A stretch of DNA of 40,184 nt from Proteromonas lacertae. Taxonomy: Eukaryota > Sar > Bigyra > Opalinata > Proteromonadidae. Under the pieces are notes generated by a model. The model did no database searches. It saw only the letters and a program-made list of their open reading frames with translations, and was not told the origin of the DNA. Shown piece after piece: positions 39,939 to 40,184 of the stretch. Each line of letters opens with the position of its first letter. Position 1 is the first letter of the stretch. Location of the stretch: assembly GCA_002245135.1 (NCBI GenBank), contig NGBS01000351.1, forward strand, positions 1 to 40,184. The letters are read 5' to 3'. The translations under genes were made by a program, and so were the position numbers.

Positions 39939-40184
39939 TCCACCATTTTTAAATAGGGCATACTGCCTGGACCACACTAATTACATTTTTTACTTCCTTT
40001 GGTATCTTTGCAATTCTTAACTTTATTCCAAAAAGAACCAGCACCACTTATACCACCATCATAATTCCATTCTGCTTGTCCACCTCTCTTTCTACGTTTT
40101 CTACCATATCCTACATTGGATACAACATTACCTAAGGCTGACCTACACCTGGGATTAAACTAGCTGCTGTTGATAAAATTTTTG

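Larger units (their letters stand above)
27420..40184. mobile_element. Polinton/Maverick, left ~12.8 kb; right end beyond the window
   Basis: The family call rests on a retrovirus-like integrase together with a large structural-type protein ending in an adenain/Ulp1-like protease, plus small basic proteins of virion-core type. The proposed left end is AGGTGGTTATG at 27420, by its AG start and subterminal repeats; the matching right end is not in view, so this limit is provisional. Order: acidic protein and a second small protein (minus), integrase (plus, split by a Tc1 insertion), unknown 135-aa protein (plus), 1394-aa protein (minus), then a minus-strand arm from 37.2 kb with several breaks. 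DNA polymerase B, packaging ATPase and major capsid gene were not recognised here. The largest reading frame is whole, so the copy is not ancient. Overall it is broken (the Tc1 insertion plus several breaks, mostly in the right arm). Confidence 0.8.
37212..40184 (-). other. right part of the Polinton in view: partly decayed minus-strand genes
   Basis: Minus-strand coding remnants with Glu/Asp-rich and Lys/Arg-rich composition fill this stretch, with several breaks. From ~39.4 kb to the edge a series of short Gly/Arg/Lys/Ser-rich basic proteins appears (motifs such as GFGRRRR and GSGKRRK), as expected of DNA-condensing core or minor virion proteins. I did not recognise a capsid, ATPase or polymerase gene. 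Confidence 0.55.

Overview
The window is very AT-rich and reads with the standard genetic code. It looks like nuclear DNA of a compact-genome, flagellate-lineage protist. The evidence is an intact LRRC40-like gene and a bacterial-type aspartate ammonia-lyase gene, both split by extremely short GTAT...TAG introns (25-44 nt); a decayed HYDIN/DLEC1-type ciliary gene; and decayed NEK kinase, Hsp70 and MCM5 genes. Two intron-bearing genes begin with arginine/serine-rich, mitochondrion-type presequences, so a mitochondrion or mitochondrion-related organelle is probable. The mix of Polinton, MULE, hAT, Tc1 and tnp2-like elements recalls trichomonads, but the intron density does not fit a typical trichomonad. 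I do not assign a species.

Layout. 1-8.1 kb is a minus-strand gene graveyard: the start of a membrane-anchored protein, a decayed anchored methyltransferase, a decayed type II membrane glycosyltransferase, a hAT remnant on the plus strand, a decayed HYDIN-like gene hit by palindromic MITEs, and a decayed NEK-like kinase. 8.57-17.25 kb is one tnp2-like transposase reading frame opened by two ~620-640 bp palindromic MITEs. The second MITE was later opened by a complete 4975-bp MULE. All three insertions have exact target-site duplications (5, 5 and 9 bp), and the host frame is restored when they are subtracted. The MULE encodes an 882-aa transposase with a C-terminal Ulp1-like cysteine protease.

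18.7-23.1 kb is the only healthy host block: an 8-exon LRRC40-like gene (minus), a 102-bp divergent promoter gap, an organelle-targeted aspartate ammonia-lyase (plus), and a 3-exon gene for a small organelle-like protein (plus). 23.1-27.2 kb is again a graveyard: a second glycosyltransferase scrap, MULE-end-like repeats, Hsp70, MCM5 and kinase fragments, and a nearly identical 233-bp inverted duplication that brackets the MCM5 fragment.

From about 27.4 kb to the right edge lies a Polinton/Maverick. It carries a probable end repeat, an acidic protein, an integrase gene split by an intact Tc1/mariner copy, an unknown protein, a 1394-aa structural-type protein ending in an adenain/Ulp1-like protease, and a partly decayed arm with small basic proteins. 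Its far end, and presumably its polymerase and packaging genes, lie outside the window.

All family assignments come from reading motifs by eye; no database search was run.
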